Source of the DNA: Bacillus sp. ISL-34
GTDB taxonomy: Bacteria; Bacillota; Bacilli; Bacillales; DSM-1321
Length of the DNA stretch: 64,000 nucleotides
Direction: 5' to 3'
Assembly (NCBI RefSeq): GCF_018613325.1
Contig: NZ_JAGGQJ010000003.1
Coordinates: 124,001-188,000, forward strand
Shown here: piece after piece, positions 18,902 through 28,507 of the stretch
Layout: the number at the start of each line of letters is the position of its first letter
Position numbering within the stretch: the stretch's first letter is position 1
Program-made: the position numbers and the translations under genes
The notes under the pieces: model-generated
Told to the model about the DNA's origin: nothing
The model's database searches: none
What the model saw: only the letters and a program-made list of their open reading frames with translations

Positions 18902-19849
18902 TTATTTTCCCTCCCCGACACGTCGCACACGGTTTTCAAGATAACCTATTTTGTCGATTTCGATTTTGACAACGTCACCATCTTTTAAGAACACTTGTGG
19001 ATCACGGGCTACTCCTACCCCGCCCGGTGTTCCTGTGAGTACGATGTCACCTGGTTCAAGAGTCATTAAGTTCGATAAGAATTCAACTAGATACTTCACA
19101 TCGAATACGAAGTTGGATGTATTCGTTTTTTGACGTTCTTCACCATTTACCGTTAATCGGACATTTAAGCCAGATGGATCGGAAAGTTCATCGGAAGTGA
19201 CTAACCAGGGCCCCATCGGAGCACTTCCTTCAACCGTTTTCCCTTGAAGCCACTCAAGTGTACGCCGTTGGATATCACGGTAAGTGACATCATTCGCAAT
19301 TGTATAACCAGCAACATAATCAAGAGCATCTTCTTTTGAAACATTACGTGCCCTTTGTCCGACTACAAAAGCGAATTCCGCTTCATAATCTAGTTGTTCA
19401 GAGATTGGGAAAAACGGTATATCATCCTGGGGACCGATTACTGTATTGGCGAACTTAGCGAATACCACAGGGAATGGCGGCAGTTCACGACCCATTTCAG
19501 CAATGTGCTCACGGTAGTTATGTCCGACACAAATAATTTTGCCTGGCTTTTGGACAGGAGCCTCAAGCTTTATATTTTCAATTTCATGTACCAATTTATA
19601 TCTGAAGGAATCACGATTGTTCAATGCATAGTCCGCCGCCTTTTTCGCGATGGAAAGGCTTTCATTCCCTCCCTGTAAAAACTCCTCCATTGTTGCAGGG
19701 ACATACGCTTCAGCGATTTGTTCACTGCGAAGTTTCCCTTCGCTTTCAAGAAGCGCTTGATAGGCATAGTTCAAGTCAACTACTGCATTATTCGGGTAAA
19801 TTGCACCAATACGTTTGAATCCTTGACTGCTGAAAGTTACTAATCTCAT
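18902..19849 (-). CDS. Fumarylpyruvate hydrolase (FAH family)
   Basis: 315 residues with the fumarylacetoacetate hydrolase fold. It splits fumarylpyruvate to fumarate and pyruvate, the last gentisate step. Metal ligands E156, E158 (DYEAEFAFVVG) and D187 (IANDVTYRD) and the catalytic-region GHNYREHIAEMG near residue 110 are present, as is LTGTPGGVGVARDP. It is the first gene of the operon; AAGGAGAATGAAAT precedes the ATG. FAH proteins also include decarboxylases and YisK-like oxaloacetate enzymes, but the neighbours decide. It would need a trans (fumaryl) substrate, hence the isomerase gene next to it. Confidence 0.9.
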   Translation of the reverse strand: MRLVTFSSQGFKRIGAIYPNNAVVDLNYAYQALLESEGKLRSEQIAEAYVPATMEEFLQGGNESLSIAKKAADYALNNRDSFRYKLVHEIENIKLEAPVQKPGKIICVGHNYREHIAEMGRELPPFPVVFAKFANTVIGPQDDIPFFPISEQLDYEAEFAFVVGQRARNVSKEDALDYVAGYTIANDVTYRDIQRRTLEWLQGKTVEGSAPMGPWLVTSDELSDPSGLNVRLTVNGEERQKTNTSNFVFDVKYLVEFLSNLMTLEPGDIVLTGTPGGVGVARDPQVFLKDGDVVKIEIDKIGYLENRVRRVGEGK

Positions 19850-20223
19850 ATTTCATTCTCCTTTATTAATCTGGATTTTTTAAAAACCTCTTTTTGATGC
19901 CACCATCCTAATTCTGCTTCACAAACCAGAATTTGAATGACTGTACACCTTATCAATTTCACTTATAGATAACATTGTTCACTATTTATATAAATAATAA
20001 CTCAATTTTCGGAATATTGTCAAGAAATTATTGCAATATTTTGTGCAAATGTTATCATCTACACCATTATCAGTACTTCGGTATCAATAAAAAATGCGCT
20101 AAAGTAAGAGGAAAGTATATTGATAGCTTCAAGAAGACGGCGGTTTTTCTGCTGAATTTCATTTATATTTAACAGATTCTGATATACTAGACCTAAATTA
20201 AAACAGATTAGGGAGATTGATTT
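19850..20223. promoter_or_regulatory. Divergent control region of the gentisate operon and iclR-type gene
   Basis: Contains several symmetric elements: a perfect 14-bp AT palindrome TATTTATATAAATA (19983-19996), an inverted pair AATATTG/CAATATT (20013-20019 and 20034-20040), and an inverted 9-mer pair GATAACATT (19968-19976) and AATGTTATC (20048-20056). A TGCAAATGTTATCA at 20044-20057 is a cre-like site with two mismatches. IclR regulators usually bind imperfect palindromes in such regions. Which element is the operator cannot be decided from sequence. Confidence 0.5.
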
Positions 20224-20982
20224 ATGGAAATCGTAAAATCCGGTTCGACGATTCAATCATTACAAATAGGGATGAGCATCATAGATTTACTTGCTTCCCA
20301 AAGAACTCCTTTAAGATTCTCTGATATTCAAGAATTAACGGAAATAACGAAAAGTAACCTCTATAAGTATTTGAATACTTTGACTCAACTGGAGTTACTA
20401 TATCGCGATAAAACAACTGGCATGTATCACCTTGGGAGCAAATTGATTCAATACGGAATGGCAGCGATAGGCAATGAGGATGTCACGAGCAGAATAACTC
20501 CTTATTTGCAGGAAATCAGTCACCATACTTCTTGCACGGTCCTTTTTTCCGTTTGGACATATGATGGACCAATCACGGCAAAAATATGGAATTCCAACCA
20601 AAACTTGAACATTGGGGCACAGTTAGGTACGCGACTTCCGCCATCATCCTCTTCCGGAAAGGTATTCACTGTATTTCAGGATCCTTCCTTGACGGCGGAA
20701 TGGATTGAAAAAGATCGTAATGTTACAGGCTCGTTCCTTAAGGAAACAAATGAATATGATGAAATTCGGAAATACAAAATAGCTTTTGCAAAAGAGCCCC
20801 TTGTACCATCCGTTTCCTCCATGTCCATTCCGGTTTTTAATTATAATTCGGAATTATTGGGAGCGATCACTGCCGTTGGGTTCACCGAGAGCATTCCTGA
20901 TCATTATGAAGATCCTTTAAGCCACTATTTAAGGAAGAGCTGTTTGGAAATCTCGAATATATTCGGTTATTCCGCTGAATAG
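20224..20982 (+). CDS. IclR-family regulator of the gentisate operon
   Basis: 252 residues. N-terminal winged helix (residues 8-65: QSLQIGMSIIDLLAS, LRFSDIQELTEITKSNLYKYLNTL) followed by the IclR effector domain, with the typical HTSCTVLFSVW strand and PPSSSSGKVFTVF, where IclR proteins bind small acids, and the closing SIPVFNYNSELLGAITAVGF. Divergent from the gentisate genes, so it very likely controls them; IclR relatives often act as activators or repressors of aromatic catabolism and answer to a pathway compound. The ATG follows TAGGGAGATTGATTT. Confidence 0.9.
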   Translation: MEIVKSGSTIQSLQIGMSIIDLLASQRTPLRFSDIQELTEITKSNLYKYLNTLTQLELLYRDKTTGMYHLGSKLIQYGMAAIGNEDVTSRITPYLQEISHHTSCTVLFSVWTYDGPITAKIWNSNQNLNIGAQLGTRLPPSSSSGKVFTVFQDPSLTAEWIEKDRNVTGSFLKETNEYDEIRKYKIAFAKEPLVPSVSSMSIPVFNYNSELLGAITAVGFTESIPDHYEDPLSHYLRKSCLEISNIFGYSAE

Positions 20983-20985
20983 AAA

Positions 20986-21030
20986 AAAAGCAGGAAAAAG
21001 GATGGCGATCATTCCTTTTTCCTGCTTTTA
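20986..21030 (+). terminator. Terminator of the iclR-type gene
   Basis: AAAAGCAGGAAAAAGGA pairs with TCCTTTTTCCTGCTTTT, a 17-bp stem with a short loop. It may also end yjzC, which converges. Confidence 0.9.
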
Positions 21031-21036
21031 GATGTT

Positions 21037-21216
21037 TCATGGCTTCCGCTTATATGTCCATATCCGGTTATGATTGGATGTTTCAGGAAAAGAATCCCCT
21101 GCATCAAGCTTTACCATTTTCGGATTCACTACCGTGCTGCCCGTTTCACCGATTTCTACGTAGGTCCCATTATTAGGTGCCTTCTGACCTGGCTTAAATT
21201 GACGATTTTGCCCCAT
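21037..21216 (-). CDS. yjzC: YjzC-like small protein
   Basis: 59 residues. MGQNRQFKPGQKAPNNGTYVEIGE, then TGSTVVNPKMVKLDAGD and ending SNHNRIWTYKRKP, as in the YjzC family, which sits beside argF in B. subtilis too. The start (21214-21216) follows AAAGGGGTGAAATCT; the frame is open 19 codons further up without a site. No membrane segment. Function unknown. Confidence 0.9.
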   Translation of the reverse strand: MGQNRQFKPGQKAPNNGTYVEIGETGSTVVNPKMVKLDAGDSFPETSNHNRIWTYKRKP

Positions 21217-21300
21217 AGATTTCACCCCTTTACATGCTTTCCCTGTTATTATTACCAGGTTCCTTCCTTTCATGTCAGAAAAATTAGGAAAGCGGCTTGA

Positions 21301-21343
21301 ACCAAAAAAGGCGCCTGCTCAGAGAGCGGACGCCTTTTTTGGT
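21301..21343. terminator. Terminator of the arginine operon
   Basis: ACCAAAAAAGGCG and CGCCTTTTTTGGT form a perfect outer 13-bp stem. It overlaps the argF stop codon by one base and reads as a terminator on both strands. Confidence 0.88.
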
Positions 21344-22302
21344 TAAGACATTAAGTCCACCAGGACCGCCTTTTGGGCATGCAGACGATTTCCGGCTTGG
21401 TGGAAAACGACGGAATTAGGTCCATCGATGACTTCAGCAGTTACCTCTTCCTCCCGATGTGCAGGCAGGCAATGCATGAATAAATAATCTTCTTTAGCAA
21501 GTTTTACTAGCTCACCATTGATTTGATAATCTTTAAAAGCTTCTAAGCGGATACCATTCTCGATTTCCTGCCCCATGGAGGTCCAAACATCGGAATAGAC
21601 GATATCCGCATTTTTTATGGCTTCCGAAGCTGAAGTTGTCACCAAAATTTCACTGCCTGTCTCTTCTGCCACTTTTTTAGCATAGGCGACGACCTTTTCA
21701 TCAGGTTTGTAGGCGTCAGGACACCCAATGGAAAAATCCATTCCCATTTTTGCACAGCCTACCATCAATGAATTGGCAACATTATTGCCATCACCGATAT
21801 AACTCATCTTCAAGCCTTTTAGCTCCCCTTTTATCTCGATGATCGTCAAGAAGTCAGCAAGCACCTGACAAGGATGTGCAAGATCTGTTAACCCATTTAT
21901 GACTGGGATAGAAGCATTTTCTGACAATTCCAGGATCTTTTCATGCTCGAAGGTACGAATCATGATGCCATCAATATATTCAGAAAGGACTTTTGCAGTA
22001 TCGGAAATGGTTTCACCACGTCCAATTTGCAAGTCATTGCCACTTAGGAACAATGCGTGTCCGCCAAGCTGCATCATGCCTACTTCAAAAGAAACACGGG
22101 TACGGGTAGACGATTTTTCAAAGATCATCCCCAGCGTTTTCCCTTTTAAAGGCGTATATTCTTCACCGGCTTGCAATTTGCCTTTAATGGTCTGCGCCAG
22201 TTTTAACAAATCTGCAATTGCCGTTGGTGTAGACTCTTTCATGGTCAAAAAGTCTTTTCCATTTAAAATCTTCGCTTGTGTCGGTGCCGTCATTGAACTC
22301 AT
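21343..22302 (-). CDS. argF: Ornithine carbamoyltransferase
   Basis: 319 residues; it makes citrulline from ornithine and carbamoyl phosphate. SSTRTRVSFEVGM near residue 55 is the carbamoyl-phosphate loop, DLAHPCQVLADFLT the second signature, and MHCLPAHREEEV holds the ornithine-side Cys. I set the start at the ATG 22300-22302, which overlaps the carB stop (ATGA) with GGAGTG nine bases upstream; the open frame runs 12 codons further into carB without a site. Last gene of the arg operon; argG and argH are not in the window. Confidence 0.96.
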   Translation of the reverse strand: MSSMTAPTQAKILNGKDFLTMKESTPTAIADLLKLAQTIKGKLQAGEEYTPLKGKTLGMIFEKSSTRTRVSFEVGMMQLGGHALFLSGNDLQIGRGETISDTAKVLSEYIDGIMIRTFEHEKILELSENASIPVINGLTDLAHPCQVLADFLTIIEIKGELKGLKMSYIGDGNNVANSLMVGCAKMGMDFSIGCPDAYKPDEKVVAYAKKVAEETGSEILVTTSASEAIKNADIVYSDVWTSMGQEIENGIRLEAFKDYQINGELVKLAKEDYLFMHCLPAHREEEVTAEVIDGPNSVVFHQAGNRLHAQKAVLVDLMS

Positions 22303-25300
22303 ACGTGTGACACTCCTTTCGAATATGGTACAAGCCATTCCTGAAGCGAGGTAACCCCTGGATCAGCATTTTCTAACGATTGTAGATAGGCCTTGAACGT
22401 CTCTTCTTCCGTAAATGCAAGCAGTCGGTATTTCGCTGCAAGTAACCTTAGCTTCTTATCTTCCTCCGTTGTTCCATATGCCAAAACGACCGCCGCATTT
22501 CCTTCATTTAACCATTTATCAAAATCTGAATTCCCCAATGTTAAACCGGCTTCTTTGATTTGCACTAACAAATCTTCACTTAATTGGACTGATTCTGATT
22601 GATAAACACCTGTAGTATGTTTAGCTTTTTGAGCATGGAACACTTTTGTCAACGCTTCATTTACCGTTTCTCCGATGGCGATTCCTTCACCTGTTGATTT
22701 CATTTCCGGACCTACCTTCGAATCAAGTCCGCTTAGTGCAAATGTAGAGAATACAGGATATTTGACGACAGCATATGGAATTTCTTCCATTAAGCCCGTT
22801 TTTTCGAACGCATTTGACAATGAATATTTCCCAAGCAATATTTTTGTCGCTATTTGGACCAAGGATACATCGGTCACTTTACTGATGATTGGAATTGTCC
22901 GACTTGCACGAGGGTTCACTTCCAATACATATACACCATTTCCCTCAATCACGAATTGGATGTTCATAAGTCCTTTATAACCAAGTTCACTAACTAGTTT
23001 TTTAGCATAAAGGGTCATTTTATCTTTGATATCATCCGTTAAGGATTGAGCTGGCAATAATGCCATGCTATCCCCTGAATGGACGCCTGCTTTCTCTATA
23101 TGTTCGGCAATGATGGGAATGTATACATCATTTCCATCAGCAATCAAATCGATTTCGGCTTCCTTCCCTGGGATATAGGAATCAATCAACACAGGATAGA
23201 CAAGTGCCGTTCCATTAGCCATTCTATTCAACAAGCTTTCCTTGGAGCGGATGATTTCCATTCCCTGGCCGCCAATTACATAGGATGGGCGTAAGAGCAC
23301 TGGAAAGCCGATTGCCTCTGCACGGGCAATTAATTGTTCTTCACCATTAGCCATTGAACCCGGTACATGGGGGATATCCAGCTTTTGAAGAAGCTGATAA
23401 AAACGATCGCGATCTTCTAATTGATCAAGAGTATCGAAGGAAGTCCCCAACAAATTTACACCGTATTCTTCAAGGCCTTTTGCCAGGTTTATCGCAGTCT
23501 GCCCGCCAAATTGGACGATAACATCTTTTATATCTTCCGCTTCTATTACATTAAGAACATATTCAAGAGTTAACGGTTCGAAATAAAGGCGATCTGCCGT
23601 CGCAAAATCCGTGCTTACCGTTTCCGGATTATTATTGATCATGATCGTTTCAACATTTTCATCCTGAAGTGCATAAACACCGTGAACCGAACAGTAATCA
23701 AATTCTATTCCCTGTCCGATGCGGATCGGACCGCTGCCAATCATCAAGACTTTCTTTTTATCAGTTTTTTTCTGTTCGTTCTCACCAAAATATGTTGAAT
23801 AGTGATAGTTCGTATGTGATTCGAACTCTGCTGCACATGTATCAACCGTTTTGTAGACAGCCGTAATGCCTAGTGTTTTGCGGTATGCTCTCACTTCCAT
23901 CTCGCTTACTTTCCATACGGAAGCAAGATAGCGGTCGGAAAAGCCCTTTTCCTTGTATATCTGCAGCTCTTCCTTTGTTACCTGATCGATTGCCTTAGCT
24001 TCAATCTCCATTTCGTAACGGATCAATGACGCAAAGGATTTAAGGAAGAAATAATCTATGGCTGTCGCTTCATGGATTTCTTCAATCGTCACACCTTTTC
24101 TAAGCATTTCAAAAATGACAAATATTCGTTCATCAGATTTTTCGGCAAGCTTTCCCCAAAGTTCAGGAACCGTTTTATTTTTCAGTGATGATAGCTGCAG
24201 TCCAATCGTTTTTAATTCCAAAGAATCGACGGCCTTTTGGACTCCCCCTTCAAAGCTGCGGTGTAAAGCCATCACTTCACCAGTCGCCTTCATCTGTGTT
24301 CCCAATTTGCGGTTGGCGGTCGTGAATTTATCGAATGGCCACCTCGGGAACTTCACCGCAACGTAGTCAAGAGCAGGTTCGAAGCTTGAATATGTGCTTT
24401 TCGTTACAGGATTGATGAGCTCCGATAAATTATAGCCGACAGCGAGCTTTGCGGCTATGCGTGCTATGGGATAACCTGTTGCTTTGGAAGCCAATGCCGA
24501 TGAACGGCTGACGCGCGGGTTCACTTCTATTAAATAATATTGCTTGCTATACGGATCAAGTGCAAATTGAATGTTACAGCCGCCTATGATACCTAAAGCA
24601 GAAATGATTTTAATGGATGCGGCACGAAGCATCTGAAACTCATCGTCCGATAAAGTCTGTGATGGTGCCACGACGATCGAATCACCTGTATGGATCCCTA
24701 CCGGATCGATATTTTCCATATTACAGATGGTGATGCACGTATTGTTGCCATCTCGCATAACCTCATATTCGACTTCCTTATAACCAGCTATGCTTCTTTC
24801 AATCAAGCATTGTGTAATCGGGCTTTCTTGAAGTCCACCCCGTACAAGTTCCTTAAAGCTGTCCAGTGAATCGGCAATCCCACCGCCAGTTCCGCCGAGT
24901 GTATAAGCGGGACGAACGATGATGGGGAAACCGATTTTGTCCGCAAAGGCCAACGCTTCTTCAAGTGTATGGACAATCGTACTGTCGGGAACGGGTTCAC
25001 CTATTTCAAACATCAATTCACGGAACAGTTCACGATCCTCCCCTTTTTTGATGGAGTCGATCGGAGTTCCCAATAATTTGACTTTATATTTTTCAAGTAC
25101 TCCAGCATCATCCAATTGATAAGCAAGATTCAATCCTGTTTGACCGCCTAATGTAGCGAGCAGGCCATCCGGCTTTTCTTTGGAAATGATCTTTTCCAGT
25201 ACATCGACTGTTAATGGTTCGAAATAGACAGCATCCGCATTCATATCATCAGTCATGATCGTTGCAGGATTGTTGTTGACCAGTATGACTTTATATCCTT

Positions 25301-25418
25301 CTTCCTTTAAAGCAAGGCAGGCCTGTGTACCTGCATAATCGAATTCGGCAGCCTGCCCGATGACAATCGGCCCCGAACCAATCACTAAAATGGTCTGTAT
25401 CGTGTTGTCCTTAGGCAT
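22299..25418 (-). CDS. carB: Carbamoyl-phosphate synthase, arginine-specific large subunit
   Basis: 1039 residues, two ATP-grasp halves. Both halves start with the same nucleotide-binding pattern (VIGSGPIVIGQAAEFDY near residue 12; MIGSGPIRIGQGIEFDY near 560) and repeat IEVNPR / LEVNPR. It makes carbamoyl phosphate from ammonia, bicarbonate and two ATP. Membership of the arg operon and a length nearer to B. subtilis CarB (about 1030) than to PyrAB (about 1070) make it the arginine form. The start overlaps the carA end by eight bases, with GGGAGAG upstream. Its C-terminal regulatory domain is short. Confidence 0.96.
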   Translation of the reverse strand: MPKDNTIQTILVIGSGPIVIGQAAEFDYAGTQACLALKEEGYKVILVNNNPATIMTDDMNADAVYFEPLTVDVLEKIISKEKPDGLLATLGGQTGLNLAYQLDDAGVLEKYKVKLLGTPIDSIKKGEDRELFRELMFEIGEPVPDSTIVHTLEEALAFADKIGFPIIVRPAYTLGGTGGGIADSLDSFKELVRGGLQESPITQCLIERSIAGYKEVEYEVMRDGNNTCITICNMENIDPVGIHTGDSIVVAPSQTLSDDEFQMLRAASIKIISALGIIGGCNIQFALDPYSKQYYLIEVNPRVSRSSALASKATGYPIARIAAKLAVGYNLSELINPVTKSTYSSFEPALDYVAVKFPRWPFDKFTTANRKLGTQMKATGEVMALHRSFEGGVQKAVDSLELKTIGLQLSSLKNKTVPELWGKLAEKSDERIFVIFEMLRKGVTIEEIHEATAIDYFFLKSFASLIRYEMEIEAKAIDQVTKEELQIYKEKGFSDRYLASVWKVSEMEVRAYRKTLGITAVYKTVDTCAAEFESHTNYHYSTYFGENEQKKTDKKKVLMIGSGPIRIGQGIEFDYCSVHGVYALQDENVETIMINNNPETVSTDFATADRLYFEPLTLEYVLNVIEAEDIKDVIVQFGGQTAINLAKGLEEYGVNLLGTSFDTLDQLEDRDRFYQLLQKLDIPHVPGSMANGEEQLIARAEAIGFPVLLRPSYVIGGQGMEIIRSKESLLNRMANGTALVYPVLIDSYIPGKEAEIDLIADGNDVYIPIIAEHIEKAGVHSGDSMALLPAQSLTDDIKDKMTLYAKKLVSELGYKGLMNIQFVIEGNGVYVLEVNPRASRTIPIISKVTDVSLVQIATKILLGKYSLSNAFEKTGLMEEIPYAVVKYPVFSTFALSGLDSKVGPEMKSTGEGIAIGETVNEALTKVFHAQKAKHTTGVYQSESVQLSEDLLVQIKEAGLTLGNSDFDKWLNEGNAAVVLAYGTTEEDKKLRLLAAKYRLLAFTEEETFKAYLQSLENADPGVTSLQEWLVPYSKGVSHV

Positions 25419-26493
25419 AAGCTTTTTCTCTCCCGCTATAATCATTTATCATTTGTAAAAAGTCGTTGAATAGTAATGAACTCTCGATAGGCCCTGGATT
25501 TGCCTCTGGGTGGTACTGGGTAGTGAAGATTGGCAAGTCTTCATGCATGAGCCCCTCAACCGTGTTATCATTCACGTTTCTGAATCTCACTTGCAGCGAT
25601 GTTCCTTGAAGGCTCGGTTCATCAACCTCATAACTATGATTCTGCGAACTCATATACACCTTTTTCGTTTTCAAATCGACCACGGGCTGATTCGCACCGC
25701 GATGTCCAAACAGCATTTTTTTTGTATTTCCACCTAAGGCAAGGGCCGTTAATTGATGACCCAGGCAGATGCCCATCGTTGGAAAATTCGTAATGATCTT
25801 TTTAATGTTTCCTAAGAGGTATTCAAGCTGTTTTGGATCCCCAGGCCCATTTGAAAGCAAAATACCATCTGGCTTCAAGTCCTTGATTTGTTCGAATTCA
25901 GTATCGAATGGTACGACAGAGACTCGGCAGCCTTGCTCGACCAATGAATCCAATATGGATTTTTTATAGCCGAAATCCATCATTACCACGTGCTTGTCGC
26001 CTTCCCCAAAGCTCTCTACAACCTTTGTGGATACCTCAGCAACGTGGGCTGATAAACCATTCAGGCCAGGCACTACATTGTATTTTTCTTCCGCCGTGAT
26101 GACTGCCTGCATGGAACCTTCCTGTCTTATATTCTTAACGACCGCTCTTGTGTCAACATGGCTTAAAAGAGGAATGTTCCACTTGTCTAAATATTCACCA
26201 AGTGAATATTCAGCTTGATAATGGGAATGGCTCATATTTCCTTCATATACAATCACACCGGCAACATGCGGCTTCTTACTTTCAAAATCATGTTCATTGA
26301 TTCCATAATTTCCGATCAGTGGGTATGTGAAGATGACAATCTGGTCCTTATATGAAGGATCTGTCAACACTTCTTGATATCCGGTCATTCCTGTGAAAAA
26401 GACAATCTCTCCAGTGATTGTTTTTTCAGTCGATTTAGTCAGCAGTTCCCCTTCAAAGACGGAACCATTCTCTAAATATAGATAGCTTTTCAT
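25411..26493 (-). CDS. carA: Carbamoyl-phosphate synthase, arginine-specific small subunit
   Basis: 360-residue glutamine amidotransferase subunit that feeds ammonia to CarB. The N-terminal CPSase_sm domain begins YLYLENGSVFEGE; the class I glutaminase domain carries GICLGHQLTALALGG (nucleophile Cys) and QYHPEANPGP (catalytic His-Glu). The ATG at 26491-26493 follows GAGGTG by six bases; a GTG three codons earlier overlaps that site and is less likely. Overlaps carB, so subunits are made in step. An ARG-box-like site lies about 60 bases upstream. Confidence 0.96.
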   Translation of the reverse strand: MKSYLYLENGSVFEGELLTKSTEKTITGEIVFFTGMTGYQEVLTDPSYKDQIVIFTYPLIGNYGINEHDFESKKPHVAGVIVYEGNMSHSHYQAEYSLGEYLDKWNIPLLSHVDTRAVVKNIRQEGSMQAVITAEEKYNVVPGLNGLSAHVAEVSTKVVESFGEGDKHVVMMDFGYKKSILDSLVEQGCRVSVVPFDTEFEQIKDLKPDGILLSNGPGDPKQLEYLLGNIKKIITNFPTMGICLGHQLTALALGGNTKKMLFGHRGANQPVVDLKTKKVYMSSQNHSYEVDEPSLQGTSLQVRFRNVNDNTVEGLMHEDLPIFTTQYHPEANPGPIESSLLFNDFLQMINDYSGREKAYA

Positions 26494-26552
26494 GATCTTC
26501 ACCTCTTTAGATGATGTATATTTATATATATAATAGCATAATTATTCATTTT

Positions 26553-26570
26553 ATTCTATAAAAATTCATT
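26553..26570 (-). promoter_or_regulatory. ARG-box-like site between argD and carA
   Basis: The minus strand reads AATGAATTTTTATAGAAT, which fits the ArgR/AhrC operator pattern wnTGAATwwwwATTCAnw at all but two positions. It lies in the 81-base gap before carA, close to AT-rich sequence that could serve as an internal promoter (TATTAT at about 26530). Confidence 0.55.
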
Positions 26571-26574
26571 GAAT

Positions 26575-27726
26575 TTAGACAGTTTGCTTTATTGCCAATA
26601 CTTTTTTAATTTTACTTATCGCCCTATCGATCTCCGATTCGGTAACTGTCAGGGATGGGAGTAAACGAAGTACTTTAGGACCTGCACTCAATACAAGTAA
26701 GCCCTCTTCTTGCAGTTCCATTAAAAACACCTGAACATCTTGTTTACATTCAATTCCGACCATCATTCCCAGACCGCGAATCTCTTTCACTTCTTCTATG
26801 TCCTTCAATGCTTTTGCCAATTCGCTCTCAAGGTATTCAGCCTTTTTAACGGTTTCCTCTAAAAACCCTGATTGGAAAATTTCCTTTAACACGGCTTCGG
26901 CTGCTGAGACACTAACGGGATTACCTCCAAAAGTGGATCCATGACTTCCAGGATTAAAGAACTCGGACAGCTCTTCCTTCCCAATCATCGCCCCGATTGG
27001 TAGGCCATTTCCCAGCCCCTTTGCTGAAGTGATGATGTCCGGTTGGATATTGAAATGCTGGAATGCAAATGGTTTCCCTGTACGTCCTATCCCAGTCTGA
27101 ATTTCATCTATGATAAGGAGAGCTCCGTGTTCTTGGCATTTAGTTTGAATCGCATCCAGATATGATTGCTCTACAACATGGATGCCGCCTTCTCCTTGAA
27201 CTATTTCAATCATTACAGCTGCCGTATTTTCATCTATGGCTGCTGTCATTGCATCATTATCATTAAATGGAACATATTCGAACGAAGCTAGCATCGGTCC
27301 GAAACCAGTCTTGATTTTATCCTGCCCCGTTGCAGCCATCGTTGCAAACGTACGGCCGTGGAAAGACTGCTGACATGTGACAATTTTGCTTTTCCCGGTA
27401 GCTTTACGTGCTAGTTTGATAGCTGCCTCATTCGCCTCAGCACCGCTGTTGGCAAAGAACACCTGACTTAAACCAGAGGCATCAGCCAGCATTTTTGCTG
27501 TCCGTTCCTGTATGGAACTTTGAAACATGTTCGATACATGCCAATATTTATTAAGCTGTTCCGTGACCGCCAATTTCACCTTTTCATGACAATGTCCAAG
27601 ATTCAAAACCCCGATTCCGGATGTGAAATCCAGATACTCTTTACCTGTTGCACTCGTAATCTTCAATCCTGACGCTGTGTCAGGCTCAATGTTCCACCTT
27701 GCATAGGTTGGAAATAAAGAACTCAT
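26575..27726 (-). CDS. argD: Acetylornithine aminotransferase
   Basis: 383-residue class III PLP aminotransferase; it converts N-acetylglutamate semialdehyde to N-acetylornithine. The PLP lysine is in ITSAKGLGNGLPIGAM (near residue 240), preceded by LLIIDEIQTGIGRTG with the ring-binding Asp, and FFANSGAEANEAAIKLAR is the phosphate-side motif. The ATG overlaps the argB stop (ATGA). Shorter N-terminus than ornithine aminotransferases, as usual for ArgD. Confidence 0.95.
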   Translation of the reverse strand: MSSLFPTYARWNIEPDTASGLKITSATGKEYLDFTSGIGVLNLGHCHEKVKLAVTEQLNKYWHVSNMFQSSIQERTAKMLADASGLSQVFFANSGAEANEAAIKLARKATGKSKIVTCQQSFHGRTFATMAATGQDKIKTGFGPMLASFEYVPFNDNDAMTAAIDENTAAVMIEIVQGEGGIHVVEQSYLDAIQTKCQEHGALLIIDEIQTGIGRTGKPFAFQHFNIQPDIITSAKGLGNGLPIGAMIGKEELSEFFNPGSHGSTFGGNPVSVSAAEAVLKEIFQSGFLEETVKKAEYLESELAKALKDIEEVKEIRGLGMMVGIECKQDVQVFLMELQEEGLLVLSAGPKVLRLLPSLTVTESEIDRAISKIKKVLAIKQTV

Positions 27727-28496
27727 TGAAATACCCCTTCCTCCTGAAGAAATTTCGTACCGATAAATTGTCCGCCTTGATAAAAATGATCTTTCCCACT
27801 AACGATCATCACTTCTTCAATCCCTTTATTCAGCACCGACAACGCTGTATTGACTTTCGGGATCATTCCCCCATGGATACTTCCATCCATGATCATATTC
27901 TTCGTTTCCGTTTCATTCAATTCCTCAATGATCTGCCCATTCTTCAAGACCCCTTTAACATCGGTCACAAATAAACACATATCGGCCGATAGTGCCTTCG
28001 CTACTGACCCGGCAGCCATATCCGCATTCACATTTAATTTAGTGCCTTCTACGGTAGTTGAAATGGGCGTCAATACCGGACAATAACCTTTTTCGAATAA
28101 AAGTCCGAATAATTCCGTATTGACTTGTTGTATTTCACCAACAGCTCCAAGTTTCTGTTCATCGATATAATCACCTGTAAGAATCCCGCCATCAGAGCCA
28201 TTTAAACCGACTGACTTGATGCCATGAGCTTCCAATTTATGAACGAGGCTTCGGTTTGATTTGCCTGCCAGCATAAGTTCCACAATTTCCAACACTTCAG
28301 TGGTCGTTTTTCTTAACCCATCTTCAAATACAGGTTCAATTTCAAATTTTTCAAGCATTGAATTTATATCAGGGCCGCCTCCATGCACAAAGACAATATG
28401 GTAGCCGCGGTTTTGTAACTCTTTAACACTATTGAAAAACGAGTCCGATAACTCATTAATGATGCTGCCGCCGCACTTTATGACTAATATGTCCAT
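27723..28496 (-). CDS. argB: Acetylglutamate kinase
   Basis: 257-residue amino-acid kinase that phosphorylates N-acetylglutamate. VIKCGGSIINEL at the N-terminus binds the phosphate, FVHGGGPDINSMLE is the glycine loop, NADMAAGSVAKAL the substrate site, and GGMIPKVNTAL near residue 215 holds the conserved Lys. It lacks the N-terminal helix used by arginine-inhibited kinases; together with argJ this fits the recycling pathway in which feedback acts on ArgJ. ATG at 28494-28496 follows GAGGTGAAAAGA; a GTG upstream overlaps the site. Confidence 0.95.
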   Translation of the reverse strand: MDILVIKCGGSIINELSDSFFNSVKELQNRGYHIVFVHGGGPDINSMLEKFEIEPVFEDGLRKTTTEVLEIVELMLAGKSNRSLVHKLEAHGIKSVGLNGSDGGILTGDYIDEQKLGAVGEIQQVNTELFGLLFEKGYCPVLTPISTTVEGTKLNVNADMAAGSVAKALSADMCLFVTDVKGVLKNGQIIEELNETETKNMIMDGSIHGGMIPKVNTALSVLNKGIEEVMIVSGKDHFYQGGQFIGTKFLQEEGVFQ

Positions 28497-28507
28497 TCTT
28501 TTCACCT

